Assembly (NCBI RefSeq): GCF_014192575.1 | Contig: NZ_JACHYC010000001.1 | Coordinates: 1,054,001-1,118,000, forward strand | Direction of reading: 5' to 3' | DNA: 64,000 nt | Origin: Variovorax sp. Sphag1AA | GTDB taxonomy: Bacteria > Pseudomonadota > Gammaproteobacteria > Burkholderiales > Burkholderiaceae_C | Shown here: piece by piece, positions 9,069-17,057 of the stretch | Layout: the number at the start of each line of letters is the position of its first letter | Position numbering within the stretch: the stretch's first letter is position 1 | The notes under the pieces: model-generated | The model's input: only the letters and a program-made list of their open reading frames with translations | Databases searched by the model: none | Told to the model about the DNA's origin: nothing | Program-made: the position numbers and the translations under genes

Positions 9069-9448
9069 GCCTTGGCCTCCTCATTGAACGGACGGAAGGC
9101 ATGGATGTCGCCCGCCTCGCCTTGCTCGATGCAGACGCGTAGCGCCTCGCCGATCACGGGGCGACGGCCTTCGGGCATCTGCAGGCGGCCGAACACACGC
9201 ACGCCTTCCGGAAAGTCGGCCTGCACCAGCGCCTGCGGTGCCTTGTTGGCCTTGGGGCTCGAATGCACGATGGTGAAGCTGTAGAGCGTCGGCGTGCCCG
9301 CCAGCTCGACGATTTCGCTGCCGGCCGCCAGCGGCGAAGTTCCGGGCAGCGGCGGAAAGTGCAGGCCTTCGCGACCGCCGATGCGGCTCGCCAGCAGCAC
9401 GACCGCGCCGTCGCGCTCGCGCCAGGGTTGTTGTGAATGAGCAGTCAT
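9065..9448 (-). CDS. DUF35 OB-fold protein with degenerate zinc ribbon
   Basis: 127-residue protein matching the OB-fold half of DUF35/ChsH2-C proteins: PTLYSFTIVHSS, APQALVQADFPEGVRVFGRL and EALRVCIEQGE. DUF35 proteins normally begin with a rubredoxin-like CxxC...CxxC zinc ribbon. Here the matching stretch (about residues 17-41) keeps 'FPPLPGT', but the cysteines are gone and the whole protein has a single Cys. It is encoded directly before, and overlaps by ATGA, the thiolase-like gene at 7920, the standard arrangement for a thiolase/aldolase partner subunit. It probably scaffolds that enzyme without zinc. Start ATG 9448. Confidence 0.75.
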   Translation of the reverse strand: MTAHSQQPWRERDGAVVLLASRIGGREGLHFPPLPGTSPLAAGSEIVELAGTPTLYSFTIVHSSPKANKAPQALVQADFPEGVRVFGRLQMPEGRRPVIGEALRVCIEQGEAGDIHAFRPFNEEAKA

Positions 9449-9477
9449 TGGGTTTCTCTTGATTTGTGCGTCGCGCT

Positions 9478-10674
9478 TCAGACGCGCTCGAACACCGCCG
9501 CGAGGCCCTGCCCGCCGCCGATGCACATGGTTTCGAGGCCGTAGCGCGCATTGCGGCGCTTCATCTCGTGCAGCATCGAAGTCAGGATGCGGACGCCGGT
9601 CGCGCCGATCGGATGGCCGAGCGAGATGCCCGAGCCGTTGACATTGACGCGCTCGTCCTGCTCCAGCTTCCATTCGCGGAGCACCGCGAGCACCTGGCCC
9701 GCGAAGGCTTCGTTGACTTCGATCAGGTCCATGTCGGCAAGCGACTTGCCGATGCGCTGCATCAGCTTGGCGACCGCGGGCACCGGACCGAGCCCGAAGC
9801 GCATCGGGTGCACCGCCGCGCCTGCCCAGCCGACGAGACGGGCCATGGGCTGCAGCTTGTGTTCCTCGACATAGCGCTCGGACACCACGAGGCAGCCGGC
9901 AGCGGCATCGTTCTGCTGGCTGGCGTTGCCGGCCGTCACGGTGCCTTCGGGCAGCAGCGCGCGCAGCTTGCTCATCGCGCCATAGTCGGCGTCCTCGCGG
10001 ATGCCTTCGTCGCGCGCGAACATCAGCGGATCGCCCTTCTTCTGCGGCACCGGAACGGGCACCACTTCATCTGCGAAGCGGCCTTCGCGCCATGCGGCAG
10101 TCGCGCGCTGGTGGCTGCGCACCGCCCACTGGTCGGACGCCTCGCGCGTGACGCCGTATTCGCGCACGATCATCTCGGTAGATTCGGCTGCGCCCGAGCT
10201 CGCGCCATAGCGGCTGACCGGCTGCGAGTTGGCGCGGCCGCGATCGAGGCGGTCGTGGAACTTCACGTCGCCGAGTCGCGCACCCCAGCGCATGTCGGTG
10301 CTGTAGTACTCGATGTTGCTCATGCTCTCGACACCCGCGACGAGCACTGCGTCGGCGGCGCCGGTCTGCACCTGCATGGAAGCGTCGATCACCGCCTGCA
10401 GGCCGGAGCCGCAGCGGCGGTCCAGCGTGTAGCCGGGAATCTCGTCGGGCAGGCCCGCAACCGCTGCTGCGTAGCGTCCGATGCACGGTGCTTCGCTCGA
10501 CTGGTAGGACTGCGAGACGATGACTTCGTCGAGGCGGTCCTGCGGGAATCCCGATTTGTCGAGCACCGCGCGCATGACGTGCGCTGCCAGCTTGTCGGCG
10601 GACAGCGAAGCAAGGCTGCCGCCGAACTTGCCGATCGGCGTGCGCAGCGGGGAGACGATGTAGGCGTGGGACAT
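9478..10674 (-). CDS. acetyl-CoA C-acyltransferase (thiolase)
   Basis: 398-residue classical thiolase that cleaves a 3-oxoacyl-CoA with CoA. The nucleophile is C88 in [24 protein letters not shown] and the C-terminal CIGGGQG (Cys about 384) are all intact. It starts four bases after the etfA stop, with an AGGGG ribosome site inside the end of etfA, so the genes are clearly co-transcribed. It is the best candidate for the final thiolytic step of the pathway, leaving the SCP-x-like proteins (7920, 19103) for branched or retro-aldol substrates. Confidence 0.95.
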   Translation of the reverse strand: MSHAYIVSPLRTPIGKFGGSLASLSADKLAAHVMRAVLDKSGFPQDRLDEVIVSQSYQSSEAPCIGRYAAAVAGLPDEIPGYTLDRRCGSGLQAVIDASMQVQTGAADAVLVAGVESMSNIEYYSTDMRWGARLGDVKFHDRLDRGRANSQPVSRYGASSGAAESTEMIVREYGVTREASDQWAVRSHQRATAAWREGRFADEVVPVPVPQKKGDPLMFARDEGIREDADYGAMSKLRALLPEGTVTAGNASQQNDAAAGCLVVSERYVEEHKLQPMARLVGWAGAAVHPMRFGLGPVPAVAKLMQRIGKSLADMDLIEVNEAFAGQVLAVLREWKLEQDERVNVNGSGISLGHPIGATGVRILTSMLHEMKRRNARYGLETMCIGGGQGLAAVFERV

Positions 10675-10677
10675 GGC

Positions 10678-11613
10678 TCAGACCCCTGCGACGAGTTCGG
10701 GCACGGCCGAGAAGAGGTCCGCTTCGAGGCCGAAGTCGGCGATGCTGAAGATCGGCGCCTCGGGATCCTTGTTGATGGCGACGATGACCTTGGAGTCCTT
10801 CATGCCGGCAAGGTGCTGGATTGCGCCGGAGATGCCTGCTGCGATGTACAGCTGCGGGGCGACGATCTTGCCGGTCTGGCCGACCTGCCAGTCGTTGGGG
10901 GCGTAGCCTGCGTCCACGGCCGCGCGGCTTGCTCCCAGTGCTGCTCCGAGCTTGTCTGCCAGGGGCGTCATGACTTCGTTGAACTTCTCGGCGCTGCCGA
11001 GGGCTCGGCCACCCGAGACGATGATCTTGGCGGCGGTCAGTTCGGGGCGGTCGCTCTTGGTTACTTCACGGCCCACGAAGCTGCTCTTGCCGCTGTCTGC
11101 GACGCCTTCAGCGTTCTCGACTGCTGCGCTGCCACCGGTGGCTGCTGCGGCGTCGAAGCCAGTGGTACGAACGGTGATGACCTTGATCGCATCACTGCTC
11201 TGCACGGTGGCGATGGCGTTACCGGCATAGATCGGGCGCTCGAAGGTGTCGGCACTGTCCACCTTGGTGATGTCGCTGATCTGGGCCACGTCCAGCTTGG
11301 CTGCGACGCGAGGCGCCACGTTCTTGCCGTTGGCCGTGGCCGGGAACAGGATGTGGCTGTAGTTCTTCGCAATGGCGAGGACTTGCGCTGCCACGTTCTC
11401 GGCAAGGTTGTCAGCCAAGGAGGGGCTATCCGCCACGATCACCTTGGCAACGCCTGCCACCTGGGCTGCTGCCTTGCCGGCTTCGGCAGCATTGGCACCC
11501 GCGACGAGGACATGCACATCACCGCTCTGGCAGGCAATCCCTGCAGTCACGGTATTGAGGGTCGCCGGCTTGAGGGTGGCGTGGTCGTGTTCGGCAATAA
11601 CAAGTACGGTCAT
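10678..11613 (-). CDS. etfA: electron transfer flavoprotein alpha subunit
   Basis: 311-residue EtfA. The N-terminal domain begins [20 protein letters not shown]. The C-terminal FAD domain shows [51 protein letters not shown] and [16 protein letters not shown], all standard. With EtfB it accepts electrons from the acyl-CoA dehydrogenases of this region (3913, 5163, 17936) and passes them to ETF-ubiquinone oxidoreductase, which is not in the window. It follows etfB by 11 bases, with a GAGGAAG ribosome site. Its position inside a catabolic operon suggests a pathway-linked copy, or the main copy captured in this operon. Confidence 0.97.
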   Translation of the reverse strand: MTVLVIAEHDHATLKPATLNTVTAGIACQSGDVHVLVAGANAAEAGKAAAQVAGVAKVIVADSPSLADNLAENVAAQVLAIAKNYSHILFPATANGKNVAPRVAAKLDVAQISDITKVDSADTFERPIYAGNAIATVQSSDAIKVITVRTTGFDAAAATGGSAAVENAEGVADSGKSSFVGREVTKSDRPELTAAKIIVSGGRALGSAEKFNEVMTPLADKLGAALGASRAAVDAGYAPNDWQVGQTGKIVAPQLYIAAGISGAIQHLAGMKDSKVIVAINKDPEAPIFSIADFGLEADLFSAVPELVAGV

Positions 11614-11624
11614 GACAGTCTTCC

Positions 11625-12374
11625 TCAGATCACCTTGGCTTCGTTCTTCAGCTTGTCCACCAGCGCTGCGACATCGGGCACCTTGATGCCGGCGCCGCGC
11701 TTGGGAGGCTCTGCGACCTTGAGCGTCTTCAGGCGCGGAGCAGCGTCCACGCCCAGGTCCGCCGGGGTCACCGTGTCGAGCTGCTTCTTCTTGGCCTTCA
11801 TGATGTTGGGCAAGGTGACGTAGCGCGGCTCGTTCAGGCGCAGGTCGGAGGTGATGACTGCCGGGAGCGAAAGGGAGAGGGTTTCGAGGCCGCCATCCAC
11901 TTCGCGGGTGACACTGACCTTGTCGCCGGCGACTTCGACCTTGCTGGCGAAGGTGGCCTGGGGCAGATCAGCCAGCGCAGCCAGCATCTGGCCGGTCTGG
12001 TTGTTGTCGTCGTCGATGGCCTGCTTGCCGAGGATGACGAGCCCGGGTTGTTCCTTGTCGACCAGCGCCTTGAGCAGCTTGGCGACGGCGAGCGGCTGAA
12101 GTTCTTCCGACGATTCAACGAGGATGCCGCGATCGGCACCAATGGCCATCGCGGTGCGCAGAGTCTCCTGGCACTTGGCATCGCCGCAGGAGACAGCGAT
12201 CACCTCGGTGGCAACGCCCTTCTCCTTCAACCGCACCGCCTCTTCGACGGCAATCTCGTCGAAGGGGTTCATGCTCATCTTCACGCTGGCGAGTTCGATG
12301 CCGGAGCCATCGGACTTCACCTGCGCCTTCACATTCGCGTCGATGACGCGCTTCACTGCCACAAGGATCTTCAT
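11625..12374 (-). CDS. etfB: electron transfer flavoprotein beta subunit
   Basis: 249-residue EtfB starting [16 protein letters not shown]. The family signature region [11 protein letters not shown]...[26 protein letters not shown], the nucleotide-binding stretch [19 protein letters not shown] and the [10 protein letters not shown] recognition loop are all present. The recognition loop is the segment known to dock with acyl-CoA dehydrogenases. It binds AMP and pairs with EtfA. It lies 10 bases after the racemase gene in the leftward operon. Start ATG 12374 follows the family exactly. Confidence 0.97.
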   Translation of the reverse strand: MKILVAVKRVIDANVKAQVKSDGSGIELASVKMSMNPFDEIAVEEAVRLKEKGVATEVIAVSCGDAKCQETLRTAMAIGADRGILVESSEELQPLAVAKLLKALVDKEQPGLVILGKQAIDDDNNQTGQMLAALADLPQATFASKVEVAGDKVSVTREVDGGLETLSLSLPAVITSDLRLNEPRYVTLPNIMKAKKKQLDTVTPADLGVDAAPRLKTLKVAEPPKRGAGIKVPDVAALVDKLKNEAKVI

Positions 12375-12384
12375 GGTTGTCGCT

Positions 12385-13551
12385 TCAATGGTTTGAATTC
12401 GGGAGAAAGCCCAGGCCTTGCAGCCGCAGGCGATCGATGGATTCGGCGTCGAAGCCCCAGTCGTGCAGTGCCGCCTCGCCGCGTTCGCCGCGCTCGGGTG
12501 CGCGTACGGGCGTCGCCGAAGGGGTGGCTGAGAAACGCGGCGCAGGTGCGGGCTGCAGCACGCCGTCCACTTCGATGAAGTTGCCGCGTGCCCGGCTTTG
12601 CGGGTGCGTGGGCGCCTCGGCGAGGCCCAGAACCGGCGCGACACAAGCATCGCTGCCGTCGAACACCGCGCACCATTCGTCGCGGGTGCGGCTGCGGAAT
12701 GCGGTCTCGAAAGCTGCACGCAGTTGCGGCCAGCCCTTGCGGTCGTGCTGCTTCGGCAGACCCGCATCGGCGAGACCGAGCTTCTGAATCAGTTCGGCAT
12801 AGAAGCGCGTTTCGACCGCGCCCACGGCCATGTAGCGGCCATCGCGGGTCTCGTAGGTGTCGTACCAGGGCGCGCCGCCGTCGATCAGGTTGCTGCCACG
12901 TTCCTCGCGCCACATGCCCTTGGCGAGCATTCCCCAGAACACGGCGCCGAGTTGCGCCGCGCCTTCGAGCATCGCGGCATCGACCACCTGGCCCGCGCCG
13001 CCGCGCTGCACGTTGAGCAACGCAGCCAGCACGCCCATCGCGAGCAGCATTCCGCCGCCGCCGTAGTCGCCGACGAGGTTCAGGGGCACCACAGGCTTGC
13101 CGCCAGCGGGACCGATGGCCGAGAGCACGCCGGAGAGCGCGATGTAGTTGAGATCGTGGCCGGCACGTTCCGCGAGCGGGCCGCCCTGGCCCCAGCCGGT
13201 CATCCGCGCGTAGACCAGCTTCGGATTGCGCGCCAGCGCGGCTTCGGGGCCGAGCCCGAGCTTTTCCATGACGCCGGGGCGCAAGCCCTCGATGACTACA
13301 TCCGCGTGCGCCATCAACTCCAGAGCGGCTTGGATGGCTTCGGGCCGCTTCAGGTCCAGCGTCACCGAGCGACGGCCACGACCGGTGATGTCGATGTTGC
13401 GCCCTTCGCTCTTGAATCCGAGGTCCCCCGCCTCGACCGCGCGGTTCACGCGGATCACATCCGCGCCCATGTCCGCCAGCAGCATGGTGCCGAAGGGGGC
13501 CGGGCCGATCGCTTCGAATTCCAGCACGCGAATGCCGCTCAACACGCTCAT
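12385..13551 (-). CDS. alpha-methylacyl-CoA racemase (CaiB/BaiF family)
   Basis: 388-residue CaiB/BaiF-family protein that fits the racemase branch rather than CoA transferases. The catalytic residues of alpha-methylacyl-CoA racemase can be placed: H132 in [13 protein letters not shown]162 in GDYGGGGM, and E247 in [12 protein letters not shown]. The enzyme epimerises the C2 methyl of 2-methylacyl-CoAs so that S-specific acyl-CoA dehydrogenases can act. As the first gene of the 12-gene leftward operon, it implies that the substrate or an intermediate carries an alpha-methyl branch. The N-terminus [17 protein letters not shown] is typical; ATG 13551 is the obvious start. Its promoter region is shared with the divergent regulator at 13700. 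Confidence 0.9.
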   Translation of the reverse strand: MSVLSGIRVLEFEAIGPAPFGTMLLADMGADVIRVNRAVEAGDLGFKSEGRNIDITGRGRRSVTLDLKRPEAIQAALELMAHADVVIEGLRPGVMEKLGLGPEAALARNPKLVYARMTGWGQGGPLAERAGHDLNYIALSGVLSAIGPAGGKPVVPLNLVGDYGGGGMLLAMGVLAALLNVQRGGAGQVVDAAMLEGAAQLGAVFWGMLAKGMWREERGSNLIDGGAPWYDTYETRDGRYMAVGAVETRFYAELIQKLGLADAGLPKQHDRKGWPQLRAAFETAFRSRTRDEWCAVFDGSDACVAPVLGLAEAPTHPQSRARGNFIEVDGVLQPAPAPRFSATPSATPVRAPERGERGEAALHDWGFDAESIDRLRLQGLGFLPNSNH

Positions 13552-13587
13552 CTGCAAGTCTCCAGGGGGTCGTTTTTGGGGTGTGCG

Positions 13588-13641
13588 GCGAGTATTCAGC
13601 GGGGAGCCTCGGGACGCCCCCCCCGCATCGGGTGGTGGGTG
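13588..13641. repeat. GC-rich palindromic element with GCGAGTATTCA, upstream of racemase and regulator
   Basis: In the 148-base divergent intergenic region, GCGAGTATTCA (13588-13598) is followed by a G/C-rich stretch able to fold (GCGGGG at 13599 against CCCCGC). A similar arrangement, the same 11-mer beside a C6/G6 hairpin, occurs at 16981-17028 on the other side of the regulator. A looser version (GAATACT next to CTCCCC) lies at 43505-43525. Either a short extragenic repeat or a shared operator; it cannot be settled by eye. Confidence 0.35.
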
Positions 13642-13699
13642 GGGCCACTCGTCATCAGGCGGGGCGCTGCTGCACAATGGCCCGCACCTGCCACCCGCC

Positions 13700-16462
13700 A
13701 TGTCCGCCACGCCCACCCCGCCGAAGCCGATCGTCAGCACCAAGCTGGTCCCGCCGCGCGGCGCGGGCCGGGTGGTGGCACGTGACAAGCTCATCGCGCA
13801 GATGCTCGAAGCCCGCCGCCGGCGCTGCTTCGTGGTCCAGGGCCCCGCGGGCTGCGGCAAGACCACCGCGCTGATCGCATGGCGGCAGGCGCTGCTGCCG
13901 CTGGGCTTCGACGTCGCCTGGCTCACGCTGACGCCGGAAGACAACGAGCCCACGCGTCTCATCGATTACCTGCTCGCCAGCCTCGCGCAGGTCGATGCGG
14001 CGATCACGCACGAAGCGGCCGAACTCGCGGGCCACGGCATCGACAGCGAAGCCGTCGAGCGCACCGTGGTCGCGCTGGTGCGTGGCATCGCTCGCCATCC
14101 GCGCGACCTCGTGCTGGTGCTCGACGACCTCCATCAGTTGAGCGACGCGCGCATCCATGAGGCGCTGCAATGGCTGCTCGACTATTCGCCGCCCAACCTG
14201 CACGTGGTGCTGACCTCGCGCACCGCCGTGCCACTGTCGCTGGCCCGCCTGCGCGCGCAGGGGCTGGTTCTCGAACTCGACCTGCGCGACCTGCGTTTCT
14301 CGCAGGCCGAATCGGAGCGCTTCCTGCAGGCGCAGCTCGGCACCATCGACCATCGCGATGCGGTGCTGCTGCATGAACTCACCGACGGCTGGGTTGCCGG
14401 CTTGCAGCTCTATGCGATCGACTGGAAGAAGCGTCGGCAGGAATCCGGCGGCGATGCCAAGGTGCCGTCCGAGTTCACGCGCGCGCATGTGCAGGACGCG
14501 AAAACCTTTGCGTCGTACTTCGAGCGCGAAGTTCTCTCGCGGCTCGCGCCGCAGGAACTGGAGCTGCTGATCAGCGTTTCCACCTGCAACCGCTTCTGCG
14601 CCCCGCTGTGCGCCGCCCTTGCCGGCCGGCCCGAGGCGGTGCAGGACATGGCCGCCCTGCTCGCCCGGCTCGAAGCCGACAACCTGTTCATCGTGCCGGT
14701 CGAGAGCACCGAGCGCGAGACCTGGTATCGCCTGCATCCGCTGCTGCGCGAGACCCTGCGCGCGCGCTTCGGCCGCCGCAGCGAAGCACGGCGCCTGCAT
14801 GTGCATGTGGCCGCGTGGCAATGGTTCCGCACGCACGGGTTGCTCGACGAAGCGGTGCGCCACGCGGTGCAGGCCGGCGAGTCATCGGCGGCCGCCGATC
14901 TTCTCGAACGGTCGGGCTACGGACTCGCGGTGCGCGGCGAGTTGCGCAAGCTGATCGGGCTGGTGCGCCAGCTGCCACCCGAAGAAGTGCAATCGCGTCC
15001 GCTGCTGCGCCTCTGGATGATCCGCCTGGAGCTCTATTCGCGCGACTTCGACGCCTGTGTGGCCAGCATCGCGAGCCTGCGGGCTCAATTGCCCGAGGAC
15101 GATGCGGTCAACCATTTCACGCTGACCATGCTGCAGGCCACGCTCGCGATCCAGCGCGACGACATCGGCTCGGCAATGAACCTGCTGCCGCAGTTGCTGC
15201 AGACACCCGCCGACGCCGACGCAATGACGATCGGCGGTCGCGACAACATCCTGTCGTGGCTCTACATGCAGCGCGGCGAATACGAACGCGCGCGGCAGGT
15301 GCAACTCGACAACCCGACGCGGCTGATCGATGGCGTTCCTCTGCTCGGCACCGCTTCGGGAACGTTGCAGGGCCGCTGCCTGATCGGCCTCAGCTACGCG
15401 ATGCAGGGCCAGATGACCAAGGCCGAGCGCATCTATCGCGACGTGCTGCGCGAGGCCGAGCTGGGTGGCAGCGCATGCACCGACCCGCGACATCTCGCGA
15501 CCGCGCTGCTCGGCGAGGTGCTCTACGAGCAGAACGAGCCCGAAGCCGTGCGGCAACTGCTCGAAGACCGCGTGGAGGTGCTGGAGCGGGTGTCGATCCC
15601 CGATTCGGTTCTGCGCCTCTTCTACATGCTGTCGGCGGCGCACTGGATCGCCGGCCGGCGACTGGAGAGCTTCGCGTGCCTGGAGCGGCTGGAGGACTAC
15701 GCAACCGACCTCGGCCTGGACAGGCTGCTGGTCTACAGCCTCGCGTCCCAGATGTATCGCCGTCTGCTGCTCGGCGAGCACCAGCAGGCGGAGGAACTGC
15801 TCCAGCGTCTGGAGGAACTGGGCAAGCGGCAGACCCGATCCGACAGCGAGCCCTTCAACGAGACGGCGGTCATCATCGAGCGGGTTCGCATCCGCTGGCT
15901 GATCGCCCTGGGCAAGTTCGACGCGGCTGCGGAGCGCATTGACCCGCTGATCGCATGGATGGAATCGCGTAGCCGCCAGCGCCTGATCGCGCAGATGCTG
16001 CTGTTGCGCGCGGTGATCGAGTCGCGTCGGGGCCACCGCCCCGTGGCGCGCGAATGCGTGATCTCTGCACTGAAACTGGGGCATCGGCTGGGCCTGCGCC
16101 GCACGCTGCTCGATGCCGACCCGGCCGCCACCGAAATGATCCGCCAGATCGGCAGCGATCCGGCGCTCGATCCGGTGCTCGCGTTCTATGTCGAACGCCT
16201 CTGTCCGCCGGGGTCTTCAAGCGACGTCGGGGCAGCTTCCGCGCCTGCGAGCCCTTCGCCGACCGCGCCGATCGAGGCCCTGAGCGAACGCGAGCTCGAT
16301 GTGGTGCGGCTGCTCGCGCAAGCGCTCCCCAACAAGAAAATCGCGCGCACGCTCGGACTTTCGCCGGAAACCGTGAAGTGGCACCTGAAGAACATCTACG
16401 GAAAGCTCGGGGTGAGCGGCCGCGATGAAGCGGTGGCGAGGGTGCGCGACTTGACGCTCTAG
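13700..16462 (+). CDS. MalT/AlkS-like ATP-dependent LuxR-family regulator
   Basis: 920-residue large LuxR-family (LAL/MalT) transcription regulator. N-terminal STAND ATPase: Walker A GPAGCGKT at residues 48-55, and a Walker-B-like LVLVLDDLHQLSD. A long helical, TPR-like central part (about 400-800) follows, then a C-terminal LuxR winged helix (ALSERELDVVRLLAQALPNKK...LSPETVKWHLKNIYGKL). AlkS, the regulator of alkane degradation, and MalT belong to this class: inducer plus ATP drives oligomerisation and activation. It lies between the leftward racemase/etf operon and the rightward operon, so it is the obvious candidate regulator of both. ATG 13700 is the last plausible start before the family's KLVPPR motif. 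Confidence 0.88.
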   Translation: MSATPTPPKPIVSTKLVPPRGAGRVVARDKLIAQMLEARRRRCFVVQGPAGCGKTTALIAWRQALLPLGFDVAWLTLTPEDNEPTRLIDYLLASLAQVDAAITHEAAELAGHGIDSEAVERTVVALVRGIARHPRDLVLVLDDLHQLSDARIHEALQWLLDYSPPNLHVVLTSRTAVPLSLARLRAQGLVLELDLRDLRFSQAESERFLQAQLGTIDHRDAVLLHELTDGWVAGLQLYAIDWKKRRQESGGDAKVPSEFTRAHVQDAKTFASYFEREVLSRLAPQELELLISVSTCNRFCAPLCAALAGRPEAVQDMAALLARLEADNLFIVPVESTERETWYRLHPLLRETLRARFGRRSEARRLHVHVAAWQWFRTHGLLDEAVRHAVQAGESSAAADLLERSGYGLAVRGELRKLIGLVRQLPPEEVQSRPLLRLWMIRLELYSRDFDACVASIASLRAQLPEDDAVNHFTLTMLQATLAIQRDDIGSAMNLLPQLLQTPADADAMTIGGRDNILSWLYMQRGEYERARQVQLDNPTRLIDGVPLLGTASGTLQGRCLIGLSYAMQGQMTKAERIYRDVLREAELGGSACTDPRHLATALLGEVLYEQNEPEAVRQLLEDRVEVLERVSIPDSVLRLFYMLSAAHWIAGRRLESFACLERLEDYATDLGLDRLLVYSLASQMYRRLLLGEHQQAEELLQRLEELGKRQTRSDSEPFNETAVIIERVRIRWLIALGKFDAAAERIDPLIAWMESRSRQRLIAQMLLLRAVIESRRGHRPVARECVISALKLGHRLGLRRTLLDADPAATEMIRQIGSDPALDPVLAFYVERLCPPGSSSDVGAASAPASPSPTAPIEALSERELDVVRLLAQALPNKKIARTLGLSPETVKWHLKNIYGKLGVSGRDEAVARVRDLTL

Positions 16463-16511
16463 CAGCCGTGAAATAGTTCACCGTTCCCCGCCACCCCCGG
16501 CCGGCGACGTG

Positions 16512-16539
16512 TCAAATGACATACCAAAGTACTATTTGA
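16512..16539. promoter_or_regulatory. inverted repeat TCAAAT-N16-ATTTGA
   Basis: A six-base perfect inverted repeat (16512-16517 and 16534-16539) in a locally AT-rich stretch between the regulator stop and the 55-codon ORF at 16558. A TACTAT box inside the spacer end could be a -10 element. It may be an operator/promoter for the small-ORF pair. Evidence is symmetry and position only. Confidence 0.3.
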
Positions 16540-16557
16540 TCGCCGAAAAATGGGGGC

Positions 16558-16725
16558 ATGCAAGACGAACAAGACACCCCTCGGGATCGAAGCTCATCCT
16601 TTGTGCCGATTCACAGCGCACCTCCGGCCAGCGAGGAGCGCGTGTGGCTGAAAGCTGCGGTCATCCTCACTGTCATGTTCGTATTCGGCCTGTCGCTTCT
16701 TCGCCTGGCCGGCCTGATTGCGTGA
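16558..16725 (+). CDS. small single-pass membrane protein, unknown
   Basis: 55-codon ORF: a charged N-terminus (MQDEQDTPRDRSSS), a Pro/Ser linker, then one hydrophobic helix of about 22 residues (AAVILTVMFVFGLSLLRLAG) at the C-terminus. This is a normal layout for a tail-type small membrane protein. A GGGGG run lies just before the ATG (ribosome site weak or too close). It ends 10 bases before the next small gene, so they may be co-transcribed. Not recognised; support is the coherent membrane helix and lack of any other gene in the gap. Confidence 0.45.
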   Translation: MQDEQDTPRDRSSSFVPIHSAPPASEERVWLKAAVILTVMFVFGLSLLRLAGLIA

Positions 16726-16735
16726 CCTGCCGGCC

Positions 16736-16966
16736 ATGCCGATCGATCCCTTGCAGGCAGCCATCAGGGCGCCAAAGCTTCGCCTCAACGACTCCCAGTG
16801 GGAGAAATTGCAGAGCCTGGCCAACGACGGGGAAAGCACCGTCGTCGCTGATCCGCCCGCGGGACACAGTCCCCGCCTGACGTCCAATGGGCTGGTGGCC
16901 ACGGACAGGACGGGCTGCGAGTACCTGACGCTCCTCGGAGCGATGCGCCTGAGCCAGGGGCGCTAG
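16736..16966 (+). CDS. small conserved protein, paralogue of 58343 gene
   Basis: 76-residue protein of unknown function. Residues 16-76 align with the 65-residue protein at 58343-58540: both have [LI]RLND.QW..L near the start and share 20 of the last 30 residues, including SNGLV, DR.GC, LT..G and the terminal RLSQGR. The duplication elsewhere in the window is strong evidence that both are real genes. The helical N-half plus 'RL.SNGLV..DR.G...LT..G' looks like a small winged-helix or MarR-like fragment ending in a beta wing, but no DNA-binding role is proven. Ends just before a C6/G6 hairpin. Confidence 0.7.
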   Translation: MPIDPLQAAIRAPKLRLNDSQWEKLQSLANDGESTVVADPPAGHSPRLTSNGLVATDRTGCEYLTLLGAMRLSQGR

Positions 16967-16980
16967 CCCCCTGCCCCCAA

Positions 16981-16997
16981 CCCCCCATTGCGGGGGG
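16981..16997. repeat. C6-loop-G6 hairpin
   Basis: CCCCCC-attgc-GGGGGG forms a six-pair all-GC stem with a five-base loop, 14 bases after the stop of the small gene. No T-run follows, so it is not a standard terminator. It may be the hairpin half of an extragenic repeat that also includes GCGAGTATTCA at 17018. Confidence 0.45.
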
Positions 16998-17017
16998 CCA
17001 TTTCCGTCCTCGCCGCC

Positions 17018-17053
17018 GCGAGTATTCATGGGTCGGACAACCCACCTGAATAC
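17018..17053. promoter_or_regulatory. dyad GTATTCA-GGGT...ACCC-TGAATAC before the rightward operon
   Basis: GTATTCA (17022-17028) and GGGT (17030-17033) are mirrored by ACCC (17040-17043) and TGAATAC (17047-17053), giving a broken 32-base dyad that ends five bases before the ATG at 17058. The left half is part of the 11-mer GCGAGTATTCA that also occurs upstream of the racemase gene. It could be an operator for the MalT-like regulator, or an RNA hairpin masking the start region. Confidence 0.4.
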
Positions 17054-17057
17054 CCCC

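Noticed and set aside
9466..11823. 785-codon open frame on the plus strand
   Set aside because: It is antisense to thiolase and etfA, both certain. Composition is of the mirror type.
13592..13598. GAATACT as a -10 promoter element for the racemase operon
   Set aside because: It is about 40 bases from the start codon, but only four of six positions match and no -35 lies 16-18 bases upstream.
16981..16997. C6/G6 hairpin as a terminator
   Set aside because: No T-run follows on either strand; recorded only as a hairpin.
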